Positions 1-9,754 of a stretch of DNA of 64,000 bases are shown one piece after another. The first letter of the stretch is position 1. Every line of letters begins with the position of its first letter. The DNA is from Chloroflexi bacterium TSY (lineage in GTDB: Bacteria; Chloroflexota; Anaerolineae; Caldilineales; Caldilineaceae), in contig JAHBNG010000001.1 in assembly GCA_019217005.1 (NCBI GenBank), forward strand, positions 248,001 through 312,000, written 5' to 3'. The notes beneath the pieces are model-generated. The model was given only the letters and a program-made list of their open reading frames with translations, was not told the DNA's origin and did not search any database. The position numbers were made by a program, and so were the translations under genes.

Positions 1-95
1 ATATTCTCTGATTTCGCCGGTTCTCAGAGAGAAAACGGTCTCATATAGATTTTTGTCTATATATCAAAAGTGTAAACCTAATTTTGAACCACCCC
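1..95 (-). repeat. MITE family 1, copy 1 (cut by window edge)
   Basis: The segment is the reverse complement of the first 95 bases of the complete 155-bp copies at 23330 and 33022. It ends in the terminal repeat TGAACCACCCC at 85-95. The rest of the element lies before base 1, so its target duplication cannot be checked. It has inserted into the EAD1 coding region of the following gene and supplies that gene's apparent TTG start. Confidence 0.88.
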
Positions 96-2801
96 GATTT
101 ATATGCAATCTTAGTCGAGGCGCACAAATCCAGCCAAGTCGATATCCTCATGGGTGTGGTGCAACGTGAGTATCCAAAGAATCAGCACCTCCGTGAGGCG
201 TGCAATGAGTATCGGATTTGGTTAAAGCAGGTTGGCCTCAACTTTGAATCGACAATCGATGAGAGTGCTCCAGCCCCAGGAGATTCACCCTACAAAGGAT
301 TGCGATTTTTTGACCAAGACGATGCTGATCTATTTTTTGGTCGAGAGTTGTTAACTGCCAAACTGGTTGGTCATTTGCGAGAGCATCGGTTCCTGACGGT
401 GGTTGGTGCATCGGGTAGTGGGAAGTCGTCTGTGGTCCGAGCTGGAGTGATTCCGGCCTTAAAACGTGACGCACCTCTGGCTGATGGCACACGTCCGCCT
501 GATGGCTGTACGAACTGGGTGGTACGTGTGATTACTCCCAAAGCCCACCCGCTCAGAGAATTAGCAGTCGCCCTATCGCAAGATACGTCGAGGATGAAAA
601 GCACTGTCCTGGACAGCTTATCCAACAATGTTCGTAGTCTTGACTTAGAGGTTCGTCAGGTCTTGCAACAAACGTCAGCCAACCGCTTATTGCTGGTGGT
701 AGACCAGTTCGAGGAATTGTTCACCCAGTGTCGAAACCAGAAAGAGCGCCAGGCGTTTGTCGATAATCTACTCACCGCTGCCATTCTAGAAGAGAACGGA
801 CCAACCATTGTCATACTCACTCTACGAGCTGATTTCTATGCCCATTGTGCTGAATTTGACGGGCTACGGGAGGCACTAGCCAAGCGGCAGGAGTATATCG
901 GTCCCATGACCTCTGGTGAGTTGCGTCAGGCGATTGAAGAACCGGCACAGCGCACTGGGTGGGCGTTTGAAGCTGGTCTCGTGGACTTGCTGTTGCAAGA
1001 TGTGGGTGATGAGCCAGGGGCGTTACCCTTGCTCTCTCATGCCCTACTAGAGACTTGGAAACGTCGTCAAGGACGTACTCTCGTCTTTGAAGGATATACA
1101 GAGTCTGGACGAGTCCAAGGAGCCATTGCCCGCACCGCCGAGACGATATTCAATCAATTGGAGACAGAACAACAGGCTATTGCCCGCAACATCTTTTTGC
1201 GCCTGACCGAACTGGGTAAAGGAACCCAAGACACCCGTCGACGAACTGCTTTGACTGACCTCATCCCAGAATCGGACAAGGCATCGGATGCCGAAAAGGT
1301 GTTGACAATCCTGGCCGATGCTCGCCTGATTACCACAGAACAGGAAAATGCAGAAGTCGCTCATGAAGCGCTCATCCGAGAATGGCCTTTGCTGCATACA
1401 TGGTTGAATGAAGATAGAGAAGCGCTACAGACCCATCGCCGTTTAACTGATATGGCTAAGCAATGGGCGAACCACAACCAGGACTCTGGCTTTTTATACC
1501 AAGGAGTTCGTCTAGCAGAAACAAAAGAATGGGCCAAAGAGCATGGCGAGGAAATGAATGCACTAGAGCGAAAGTTTCTCACAGCGAGTCAAACGGCTCA
1601 ACGGCTAAGCGCCATTCTTAAATTTGGCGGTATCGTTGCGATTGTTACATTAGCCATCGTTGCCTTTATGATTTATCTGGGTCGAGAACGTCGAGTAGCG
1701 AGTGCACTAGAGAGGCAAGAAATCGCAGTCACCCAAACAGCTATCGTTGAACGGGGGAAGGCAACGGCTGCTTTTGCCAAACAAGAAGCAGATGCTAAAG
1801 CAACCATTGAGGTGCAAGCAACTGCTGAATCAATACAGCGTCAGGCAGCTCAAAGACAGAGCAAGATTTCTCTCGCTCGACAGTTGGCGTCTCAATCTCT
1901 GACATCCATCGAGACAAATCGAAGCATTGAATTAAGTTTATTGTTAGCGATAGAGTCGGCAGGAGCCAGTATAAAGGCAGAAAAAAGCATTCCGCAAGTT
2001 TACCAAGCCTTGCACCAAGCCATCATTGCAGGACCCACAAAATTTTTTAGACATGAGTCTGGGGTCGAGTCCGTGGTCTTCAGTCCTGATGGCAGCCGCC
2101 TGGCCACTGCCAGTTCCGATAACACGGCCCGTATCTGGGATAGTGAGAGCGGGGAGCAACTGGCTCTCCTCCAACATGAGTCTGGGGTCGAGTTCGTAGT
2201 CTTCAGTCCCGATGGCAGCCGCCTGGCCACCGCCAGTAGGGATAATACGGCCCGTATCTGGGATAGTGAGAGCGGGGAGCAACTGGCTCTCCTCCAACAT
2301 CAGGACATTGTCTGGTCCGTGGACTTTAGTCCTGATGGCAGCCGCCTGGCCACCGCCAGTAGGGATAATACGGCCCGTATCTGGGATAGTAAGAGCGGGG
2401 AGCAGCTGGCCCGCCTGCAACATGAAGGTAGCGTCTTGTCCGTGGTCTTCAGCTCCGATGGCAGCCGCCTAGCCACCAAAAGTGACGATAATACGGCCCG
2501 TATCTGGGATAGTGAGAGCGGGGAGCAACTGGCTCTCCTCCAACATGAGGATAGCGTCAGGTCCGTGGTCTTCAGTTCTGATGGCAGCCGCCTGGCCACC
2601 AGAAGTGACGAAAACACGGCCCGACTTTGGGGAAACTTGTGGTGGCAAAGCCTAAATGAGTTAGTCTTGTTGGCTTGTCACATTGTCAGTCGTCCCCTAA
2701 CAGAAAGGGAATGGAGTACATATATGCCGAGTACAGAGACCTATCGCTCAACTTGCTCAGATTTGCCTGCTGATGAATCAACAACACCTACATCGGGTTA
2801 A
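84..2801 (+). CDS. nSTAND1 NTPase with WD40 propeller, EAD1 truncated at N-terminus
   Basis: This is a STAND-type signalling NTPase of the nSTAND1 kind. Residues 5-45 match the second half of the EAD1 domain of the paralogue at 9755. The P-loop GASGSGKS is at 108-115 and the Walker B run LLLVVDQFEELF is near 202-213. A transmembrane helix lies at about 514-533, followed by an Ala/Glu-rich coiled coil and five WD40 units of 41 residues from about 657. Family knowledge: EAD1 recruits effectors by like-like contact, the NTPase oligomerises, and the propeller senses a ligand. The first half of EAD1 has been removed by MITE family 1, so the TTG at 84 lies inside the MITE end and the product is probably a broken form. 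The full gene would begin upstream of the window. The membrane helix suggests the sensor is across or at the membrane. Confidence 0.9.
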   Translation: MNHPDLYAILVEAHKSSQVDILMGVVQREYPKNQHLREACNEYRIWLKQVGLNFESTIDESAPAPGDSPYKGLRFFDQDDADLFFGRELLTAKLVGHLREHRFLTVVGASGSGKSSVVRAGVIPALKRDAPLADGTRPPDGCTNWVVRVITPKAHPLRELAVALSQDTSRMKSTVLDSLSNNVRSLDLEVRQVLQQTSANRLLLVVDQFEELFTQCRNQKERQAFVDNLLTAAILEENGPTIVILTLRADFYAHCAEFDGLREALAKRQEYIGPMTSGELRQAIEEPAQRTGWAFEAGLVDLLLQDVGDEPGALPLLSHALLETWKRRQGRTLVFEGYTESGRVQGAIARTAETIFNQLETEQQAIARNIFLRLTELGKGTQDTRRRTALTDLIPESDKASDAEKVLTILADARLITTEQENAEVAHEALIREWPLLHTWLNEDREALQTHRRLTDMAKQWANHNQDSGFLYQGVRLAETKEWAKEHGEEMNALERKFLTASQTAQRLSAILKFGGIVAIVTLAIVAFMIYLGRERRVASALERQEIAVTQTAIVERGKATAAFAKQEADAKATIEVQATAESIQRQAAQRQSKISLARQLASQSLTSIETNRSIELSLLLAIESAGASIKAEKSIPQVYQALHQAIIAGPTKFFRHESGVESVVFSPDGSRLATASSDNTARIWDSESGEQLALLQHESGVEFVVFSPDGSRLATASRDNTARIWDSESGEQLALLQHQDIVWSVDFSPDGSRLATASRDNTARIWDSKSGEQLARLQHEGSVLSVVFSSDGSRLATKSDDNTARIWDSESGEQLALLQHEDSVRSVVFSSDGSRLATRSDENTARLWGNLWWQSLNELVLLACHIVSRPLTEREWSTYMPSTETYRSTCSDLPADESTTPTSG
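2052..2637 (+). repeat. Five near-identical 123-bp WD40-coding units
   Basis: Units start at 2052, 2175, 2298, 2421 and 2544, exactly 123 bp apart, and the last is partial. They are almost identical except for the few codons after the first His (ESGVES, ESGVEF, QDIVWS, EGSVLS, EDSVRS). This pattern fits recent repeat expansion with variation focused on one face of the propeller. Confidence 0.9.
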
Positions 2802-3208
2802 ATGGATAGAAACGCTCACATTCATCCGACTATGTAAGTCTCGGCGTCATTCCGTACAAAGTCTACGAATGCTTCAAAGTCCTGCCTTGTGAAGGGCAGA
2901 TAAAGGTTCAACAAGATGCTGTAAATGGGTTAATAAAAAAGGCAATGAGTTAACCTATCCCTTCTTTTCGCCCTCACAAATTTTATTGTGCTTGCCTTTT
3001 AACCTGTCCGATTCAGTCACTTTCCCACACTGGAAACCATCCTCAGAAATCGAGACTCTTTTGGGCTTTAACTCCTTGTCCGTTTTATCGGGGGAACTTC
3101 ATAAGAGGATTAGCAGAAATCAGGAAATTCTTGGAAGCTTCTCTTCTATGCTATGATGATACTCGAAGATCGAACGATAACGCTTGACAATAGATTTGTG
3201 ATAGGGAT
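2802..3208. other. Intergenic, no gene seen
   Basis: About 400 bp without a convincing coding frame. A weak inverted repeat (GGGTTAATA ... TGAGTTAACC, about 2926-2955) could form a hairpin after the nSTAND1 gene. A similar motif occurs after the kinase gene near 13890-13920. Confidence 0.4.
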
Positions 3209-3214
3209 GTGAAG

Positions 3215-3595
3215 ATGATGGAAATAGTGTATGAATATGCAAAAAGCTGGCCCGAGAGCGGTCCCTTGCACGTGACTGTCCCCTCTGTGGCGGTTGATAT
3301 TCCTGTCTCTCCAGATACTGCCAGGCGACGAGCCAATGGCTATTTGGGCATGAATGTTGGTGTGCTTCTAGGTACCAGTGATCCGCGCTTAATTGTTGGC
3401 GACCGACCCATTTGGAAACTAGCTGTCAATCTGCACTTGCCGAACATCGGCTATGTTGGTCAGGTGGGGACTATAGCGGTAGATGCAACCAGTGGGGATG
3501 TGATTCCTGCTTCTGCCGATACCATCGAATCCATCAGGAATCGAGCTCATGACCTTATTGTCCATTTCGCACCGACGACAGAGCCAGCAAACTGA
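3215..3595 (+). CDS. PepSY-like protein, partner of C39-like peptidase
   Basis: A protein of about 126 residues with no signal peptide. It is clearly homologous to the gene at 15356-15697 (YEY..SWP/YEY..LWP, ARR.AN.YLG, RPIWKLAV/HPIWRLAV, GTI.VDA..G.V.P). The C-terminal half, with a conserved P-I/V-W strand followed by a VDA-x-(S/T)-G-x-V turn, resembles the PepSY fold; that assignment is by pattern only. The GTG at 3209 is an alternative start, but the ATG at 3215 lines up with the paralogue. The stop overlaps the start of the next gene by 47 bp, a spacing reproduced in the second cassette at 14.0-15.0 kb. PepSY domains often act as peptidase inhibitors or chaperones, which would fit a partner that restrains the neighbouring peptidase (inference). 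Confidence 0.75.
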   Translation: MMEIVYEYAKSWPESGPLHVTVPSVAVDIPVSPDTARRRANGYLGMNVGVLLGTSDPRLIVGDRPIWKLAVNLHLPNIGYVGQVGTIAVDATSGDVIPASADTIESIRNRAHDLIVHFAPTTEPAN

Positions 3596-4019
3596 CTGTT
3601 TAGCCGCTTGCGCTCAGATGGTCTTGCAATACTTTCAAATCCCCATCTCTTATCCTCGACTCCTTGCCATTCTCGAAACCGATCAAGCTGGCTCATACTT
3701 TTCCAAACTCCGCAATTTGGAACCCGAACTCGGACTCACAATTGAGTTGGCTCAAGGGAACGATAACCTTGACTTCTTCTATGACTATTTAAACCAAGCT
3801 TTGCCCATCATTGCTTATGTCAACACTGGAGAACTGAGAAGCTACTGGAATGTCGAGACCTTTCATGCTGTGGTTGTCGTCGGTCTGGATGATGAAGTGG
3901 TCTATGTAAATGACCCTTATTTTGACGATGCCCCCAAAGAAGTGGAGCGTGATGAGTTTATTCTAGCCTGGCTCGAACAAGATTTCTGGTATGTCGTTGT
4001 TCGATTAGCCGAGCCATAA
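3549..4019 (+). CDS. C39-like cysteine peptidase
   Basis: A 156-residue papain-fold protein of the peptidase C39 type. The candidate catalytic Cys17 is in DCLAACAQMVLQYF, with Gln11 six residues before it as the oxyanion residue. His106 is in FHAVVVVG and Asp122 in VNDPYFDD, giving a complete Cys-His-Asp set. No signal peptide, ABC transporter or leader-peptide substrate gene is nearby, so it is not a bacteriocin exporter peptidase. The start is fixed by the catalytic motif lying just after it and by the conserved overlap with the preceding gene. The paralogue at 14033 shares all the key residues, and a decayed paralogue lies at 15148. The substrate is unknown. Given the EAD/CHAT surroundings it could be a proteolytic effector. 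Confidence 0.82.
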   Translation: MTLLSISHRRQSQQTDCLAACAQMVLQYFQIPISYPRLLAILETDQAGSYFSKLRNLEPELGLTIELAQGNDNLDFFYDYLNQALPIIAYVNTGELRSYWNVETFHAVVVVGLDDEVVYVNDPYFDDAPKEVERDEFILAWLEQDFWYVVVRLAEP

Positions 4020-5856
4020 TGTTTGATCGTCCTCCTTCGGTGCAAATTGGTCAAACAGATTAAGGAAGACCTCGTTCAGTTAATCAAGCGAAGATTCAAA
4101 AGAAGAATAGGCTTAAAGATCAATAACAAGTCAGAAAAATGATTCAAATATTGTTTCTTGCCGCAAATCCATCGGATACACCGCCATTGAAACTCGATGA
4201 GGAAAGTCGCACCATTGACGAGGCACTTCGTCAGTCGGAATATAGAGAGAATTTCGACTTTCAGCAGCACTGGGCATTGCGCATTCATGATGTGCAAGAA
4301 CTTCTCATGAGGTATAAGCCTCACCTTGTTCATTTTTCAGGACACGGAACCGATACAAACGAGTTAGTCCTCATTGATGATTCTGGTAATGCAGCTCCGC
4401 TTACCTTAGACGTTCTTGAAGGGATATTCGCAGTACTCCAAGACAATATTCGATGTGTGGTTTTGAATGCCTGTTTCTCGGAAACACAAGCCGAAGTGAT
4501 TGCACAACATATTGACTGCGTAGTAGGAATGTCAAACGCCATTTCAGACACTGCCTCAATAACTTTTGCCAAGTCATTTTATCAAGCTATTGGGTATGGA
4601 CGTGATATTCAATCTAGCTTTGAATTGGCGTGTCTTCAAATTTCCTCTTGGAACCTAGATGAACAATATATCCCTCAACTGGTAGCACTTCACATAAACC
4701 CAACTCAGATATCCTTCATTGAGGGTGTTCCAGAACCATCCACAAAGCGGAGAGAACGTCATGACGCAAAGAATAAATATCGCAGGCTTGAGGAAAACAA
4801 AGACAAAGATTTCTCTACTGTCATTAGAGCTCAGCTTTCTGATGCGAAAAAGGTAGTTGAAACCTTAACCACTGAACAATTCCGAATTATTCAGTGGCTG
4901 CGTGGACATCGACGGGCTGCAATTACTGGATGTGCTGGTTCAGGCAAAACTCTAGTCGCTGCCGAAAAAGCGGTTAGACTCGACAAAGCAGGATTGCAAA
5001 CTTTGATCCTCTGCCATAACCCCACACTAGCAGCATACTTTTCCAGTATACTCACAGGTACCGGAGTAACGGTTAACGATTTTACATCTTGGGTTGATGT
5101 TTTGTTGGGTAGAAAAGTAGAGTCATTTCGCACGTGGACCAACTATTATGAACCTACTCAGAAGGATATCGATTCAGCCTTCGACGTCTTGACAAATACC
5201 AGAACAGCCTATGATGCCATCATAGTTGATGAGGCACAAGACTTTCGTGATACGTGGTGGATATTAATTGAAGCTGCCTTAACTGACTCACAAGGTATTC
5301 TCTACATTTTTTTCGACGACAATCAATCTCTTTTGCCCCAGCGTTCAAAATATCCCATAGAGGAAGCACCATATACACTATCAAAGAACTGTAGAAACGC
5401 AGGTCGAGTATTTAACCTCGTAAGATGTTTGCATCCACAAGCCCCTGAACCATCTTTCTTTCTTGCTGATAGTGGCATTGCAAAACTGACCACATGTGAT
5501 TTAGGACAAGAGAAACAAGCTATTGCCTCTGCAATTCAAGCTGCATTACGATTGTTCTTACCTGAACAATTGACTGTTTTAACCACTGAGTCTGGGAATT
5601 TTGAAAATAGTATACTCAACGGGCTAACTGTTCAGAATCCCCCTAAGTGGAAGTGGCAATCTGCGGTCACGAAGTATCTTAAACAAATGAGCCGCACAGG
5701 TGCTGTAAGAAAACCGCTAACTCATGAAATTCGGGATACTTCAAAGTTGGTGCTTAGCGATGAACCTTATCCAACTGAGCAAGATATTGAGACTGTATCA
5801 CGATTTGCACAGAGACTCATTAATGCTGCTGGTTCATTAAAATCGACTCAGTCAAC

Positions 5857-7356
5857 CTTTACTTTCTGGTAAAAGAAAAGAGATGAGGTGAGAAATGTGA
5901 CAAAAAGCGGTTAGCAGTTCATCCAAAAGGTAGAGAACCCAAAAAGGAGGAAGGAATGCTAACCGCGCCAGAAATAACTATAGCAGTACTGATGAATGTA
6001 TTGCAAGTAACGCCGATGGGAACAAACGTAAATGTAATGCGTCTGATGTGGGCAATGCTGAATGGGTCGTTTCTGAAAAGTCGAGGAGCAATCCATAGCG
6101 CATTGAAAGAAAGCGGGTTTGAAGATGAGGAGCTCCGGCGAAGCTGGTGGAGCTTTCGATATGGATCATGGGATATCACAAGTCTGCTGGGGTCGTGGCA
6201 AGAAGAAGTGGAAAGGGGAATGGGAGGCAAAAAAGTTAGAAGGGTACCGAGTGAAAAGCATAGATATCACAGGGTTCTGGCGACCGAAGCGGCAAGGGAA
6301 AGTGAACCGACTCTATAACTCAACGGCTCGTCGGGCATTGCCCGCGCTCATCTTTGGAGTGATGATAAGCTCGGGGGAGATAGGCGGGAAGCGAGTGCCA
6401 CTGCTCAAGGCAATCATGAGATGCACGGTTGGAACAAAGGAAAGTGAGTTTCGGAAAAAGCTGCTGAAAGAGACGAAGAAATCACTGGAGTCAGACGAAG
6501 TGGCGGTGGTCGATGCCGGGTTTACAATCAGAGAAATGCTAGAAAGCGGCATAGACCGATTTGTCCTGCGGGAAGCCATTAACTGCACAGTGCGCCGCAA
6601 TGAGTTCCCCAAACGCAAAGAAAAAGGCAGACCACCTGAATATGGTGATATTGTGCGTCCGCTCTCTCGCAGCTATAAGGGAAAGCGACTCGAGGCTACA
6701 ACTCCGGACTCGTCTGGTCGCTTTCTCTATAGTGGTCGCCTGATTTGCTATCAAGCATGGCACAATCTCGTCCCCAGAACAACCAAGGTGGATACAGCCA
6801 ACCGTACCTACTCGATTTACGTCATTCAGGATCCGGCCTACAACACACCTTTGGTTTTGGCGACCGTTATGACTTTGCAGCCTGAAACCATTTATCTTGT
6901 CTACCTGGAACGCTGGCCTGTTGAACATCCCCCCTTGGCTTCCAAGCAGATGATTGGCTTACATCGTCAATTTGTTCATGCCGATGAGGCTTGTTTCCGC
7001 TTACCTGAACTGGGGCTGCTTGCTGGCAATCTTCTTTCCCATTTAGCCGCTTCTCTTCCTCCCATACCGACTGGCTACTGGGCTCGAGAGCCTCAATCCA
7101 CTCCCGGCAGGCTGCGCCGTGTTCTCTCGAGTGCTCTTTTTCCAACTCCTGACCAACTCGACCCTGACTTTCGGAAAAAGGCCTCGGTTTCACACCATTT
7201 CCCTAAAGGCGTTCTCGCTCATCGCCGCCTCAATGCCGCTGCTTAAACTAGCCGAGCACTATTTTTACATTTTATCCCGTTTTTTCAGGGTGGATTCTTT
7301 TTTCCGCCCCCTTTCGGTTTGCCCTTTGTCACTCAAGCCTTTACCAGAAAGTAAAG
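5857..7356 (+). mobile_element. IS4-type insertion sequence, copy 1 (1500 bp)
   Basis: The ends are 17-bp inverted repeats CTTTACTTTCTGGTAAA and TTTACCAGAAAGTAAAG. The flanking 5-mers are TCAAC and TCAAA, a target duplication with one mismatch. The transposase carries the YREK signature of the IS4 superfamily. The element is inserted in the CHAT-helicase gene and is nearly identical to copies 2 and 3. Confidence 0.93.
5956..7246 (+). pseudogene. IS4-type DDE transposase, frameshifted
   Basis: The start ATG has a strong Shine-Dalgarno sequence (AAAGGAGGAAGG). The first frame runs to 6318 and the correct frame resumes near 6210. Relative to the copy at 41485, a 5-bp deletion in a GTGGA direct repeat near 6207-6215 breaks the frame. 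Catalytic motifs are visible: SIDITG, AVVDAGF, and YLERWPVEHPPLASK, which fits Y-(2)-R-(3)-E-(6)-K. Confidence 0.9.
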
Positions 7357-7746
7357 TCAAACTATAAATGGTTTATTAACTCCAACAACGAGTTGTTGTT
7401 GAACAGAAGACACAAAGAGCCACGGGTCAAGTTGGCATTCTATTTTAGCACGCCGAATTGGACTGACGGGATTCCAAGACCTGACACCTATAGCGTTAAT
7501 CATGCCACAGACTCGAATAAAGGAAATGAAACCACAATTAAGTTTCATAGCATTTCAACGTTCAAGGGACTTGAGGCAGATTCAATAATACTATTTGTTA
7601 GAGCACCTAGAGATAGTCTCGACTCCTACATGTATGTTGGAATATCGAGGGCTAGATTTTATCTGGATGTTATTCTTGATAAACAAACGGCTGGGAGGTT
7701 GCAAGAAACATCATGGTATGGACGGTTAACTGAATTAGCTGAATAG

Positions 7747-8138
7747 CTTCAGGCAGAAGGATTTACTCTGATACCTACGAGATGTTGTTTGTCAGACGAA
7801 CCGGCCATGGAAACTGGTCTCAGTTTATGGTAACCTTGACTCCCTGACTATTGGATCTTTGCCGCAACTTTAGGCAGACAGCAATAGCACTCTTCATTAG
7901 GATATTTTCATCTGGAACGTTCTGGAGGGCTTACTCAAAATCCACATTAAAATCCATAGTTGCGATCGTAGTTATGTCAGCAGTCTAATCTTCAATTAAC
8001 CTAATTTGTAGAGAAATTAAATGCGAATCTCCTTAACCTTTCTGAACGAGGGATAGGTAGTGATATCGAATTGGTTACAAATCGAACTGAAACTATCATA
8101 TCAGCTGTTAGGGAACTACAGGTTCTTCATCAGCGTAT
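7747..8138. other. Intergenic between convergent genes, no gene seen
   Basis: Nearly 400 bp separating the 3' ends of the CHAT-helicase gene and the EAD1-TPR gene. No coding frame, clear terminator or repeat was recognised. Confidence 0.4.
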
Positions 8139-9212
8139 TCACCTTTCGTAGTTATTATTATCTTCAAAAATAGCAGAATAACTTTTGTCCTCAACTTGTC
8201 TGCTTGGCTCGACAGGATGTATATCCAACCCGATGGCATTAAGAAATTCTTGGTCGTTAGAATATGCCGCAAAATAGTCATCAAGATGTAAACGGATATT
8301 CAGTAGTTTGTTAGGTCTTTTATGAAGTTCCTCGATTTTTTTTAGCATCTTAGACCGTTCACCTTTTAACGCGTACACAGCAGCTAAGTTATATTTTATA
8401 TCGTGTACTTCATAATCGGCGGTTGCATATTCTTGGGCTAACAACAAATCCGATTCTGCCTCATCTAGTTTATTCAAGCGCTTAGAAACGGCGGCGCGGT
8501 ACGTAAACAAGCGCGCACGAATATTGATGTCCATATCTTTAGGAATATACACAATAGCTTCGTTATATGCTCTTAAAGCTTCCAAATTAGTATGATAACT
8601 TTGACGAGAATTTTGATAAGCAACACCTCTAAAAAAATGAATTTGCCAGTCATCTGGAAAGTATTCAATATATCTATTGTAGTATTCAGCCGCTTTTAAC
8701 CACTGTGCAGATAATGAGAATCCTTTTGCCATCTCCAAATGTAGAGTAGGATCATCGAGGGCCTCTTTGTCACTGCCCGCATCTTTTTCCAGACTCAAGA
8801 TCTCTTTTAGGACTTCAGCAATTGTTATTTTGATCTCCTCACGAAGAACGGAGATAGTTTCATCTGTGACAAGTGTTTCCTTGGTGATCTTCTCCGTGCG
8901 CAAAATTTGTGCTAGTTTTTTGCGTGATTCTTCCTGTTGGTAAATTGCCCAGTTGGAGTATTTGTCACAGACAGAATGCAAAGATGTATTGCCCGGATAA
9001 TGCTCAAACGCTGCATTTAAGAGACTGTGAACCTTATTTTGTCTTTCAGCTTCAGTTAAAATCTCAAACCAAATCTCAATAGCGCTACCATTGAAAGAAA
9101 TTCGATCAGGATTCAGACCTGCATCATGAATGAGTATACGAGCCACATTATCATTAGGGAACAAGTCAGAGAGCACGCTGCGAATCTCTTTGAATATTTC
9201 AGATTTTTCCAT
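8139..9212 (-). CDS. EAD1-TPR adaptor protein
   Basis: Residues 1-85 resemble the N-terminus of the nSTAND1 protein at 9755 (EIRSVLSDLFPND..AR....DAGL, then I.F...A...W..IL.EA), which identifies an effector-associated domain 1. A linker of about 60 charged residues follows. Then come about four TPR-like helical hairpins (residues 145-290), with A..YY.RYIEYFPDDW and an ALRAYNEAIVYIPKD unit. There is no enzymatic domain. Family knowledge: EAD1 pairs with other EAD1 proteins, so this is probably an adaptor or sensor bridging to the EAD1-nSTAND1 proteins nearby. The ATG at 9212 is preferred; a TTG four codons upstream is possible. The gene is transcribed divergently from the nSTAND1 gene at 9755. 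Confidence 0.82.
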   Translation of the reverse strand: MEKSEIFKEIRSVLSDLFPNDNVARILIHDAGLNPDRISFNGSAIEIWFEILTEAERQNKVHSLLNAAFEHYPGNTSLHSVCDKYSNWAIYQQEESRKKLAQILRTEKITKETLVTDETISVLREEIKITIAEVLKEILSLEKDAGSDKEALDDPTLHLEMAKGFSLSAQWLKAAEYYNRYIEYFPDDWQIHFFRGVAYQNSRQSYHTNLEALRAYNEAIVYIPKDMDINIRARLFTYRAAVSKRLNKLDEAESDLLLAQEYATADYEVHDIKYNLAAVYALKGERSKMLKKIEELHKRPNKLLNIRLHLDDYFAAYSNDQEFLNAIGLDIHPVEPSRQVEDKSYSAIFEDNNNYER

Positions 9213-9540
9213 AAAGTCGTCCAAATAGTTCTTACTTCAAGATAAAACCCACTGAGACAACTGTGGATGAGTGCCAACTGAATATGTATTTGATCTTGTA
9301 TATACAGAATGCAGTTGATAGTGTAGCTTGGATTGGCTCATGAAGCCAACATTGCTCAAGGAAAGCAAAGCCGATTTGAAGGTCAGATGATTGCAAGGGA
9401 GAAGATTGAGGGGATCGATAACATAATTGATAAGGCACACTAAATCCTTGCTTAGATGCAAGCTACTACCCGACCATCGGTCTCTGGGTACAAAAAAACG
9501 TCTTTTACGTCATAAATTACACATCACAGAGCTATAATAG

Positions 9541-9595
9541 TCGTCAATTTTATAGCAATCACAGAGGCAATTTAAGGAACCTTTTTCTAGCAACG
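9541..9595 (+). repeat. Left copy of imperfect direct repeat flanking nSTAND1 gene
   Basis: TCGTCAATTTTATAGCAAT followed by an ACAGAGGCAATTTAA-like run and then CTTTTTCTAGCAACG. The same blocks recur in the same order at 12474-12564, just after the nSTAND1 gene, with about 36 extra bases between them. Confidence 0.65.
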
Positions 9596-9754
9596 TATCG
9601 CTGGCCGTAACTCTTGCGATGTTTTTTGCGTCTTGGCTGATTGTAGAGGTCTGAATCCATTTTTGTGCATAAGGAGTCTGGCCTATAATAAAACACACCA
9701 TCTTTTCCTAGCGTGTCACACGGTATCAGCACCCATTCCAAACGCAGTGTCCTG

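Larger units (their letters stand above)
4139..7746 (+). pseudogene. CHAT protease-SF1 helicase fusion, split by an IS4-type element
   Basis: Residues 1-200 form a caspase-like CHAT domain with His69 in HFSGHG and Cys112 in LNACFS. Residues 240 onward are a UvrD-like superfamily-1 helicase/ATPase: P-loop GCAGSGKT at 264-271, motif II VDEAQD near 363-368, a DDNQ motif, and an Arg-containing KNCRN motif. The frame is cut at 5856 by the IS (5857-7356). The C-terminal part resumes at 7357 with SF1 motif V (HSISTFKGLEADS) and motif VI (MYVGISRARF). Removing the IS and one 5-bp flank gives 2103 nt, an exact 701 codons in one frame, so the gene was intact before insertion. CHAT domains are proteases in conflict and cell-death systems; coupling one to a DNA or RNA helicase suggests nucleic-acid-triggered proteolysis (inference). 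The left fragment still encodes CHAT and most of the ATPase core. Confidence 0.9.

Noticed and set aside
1944..2617. Minus-strand and alternate-frame repeats opposite the WD40 units
   Set aside because: They mirror the 123-bp DNA repeat. The plus-strand frame gives canonical WD40 motifs.
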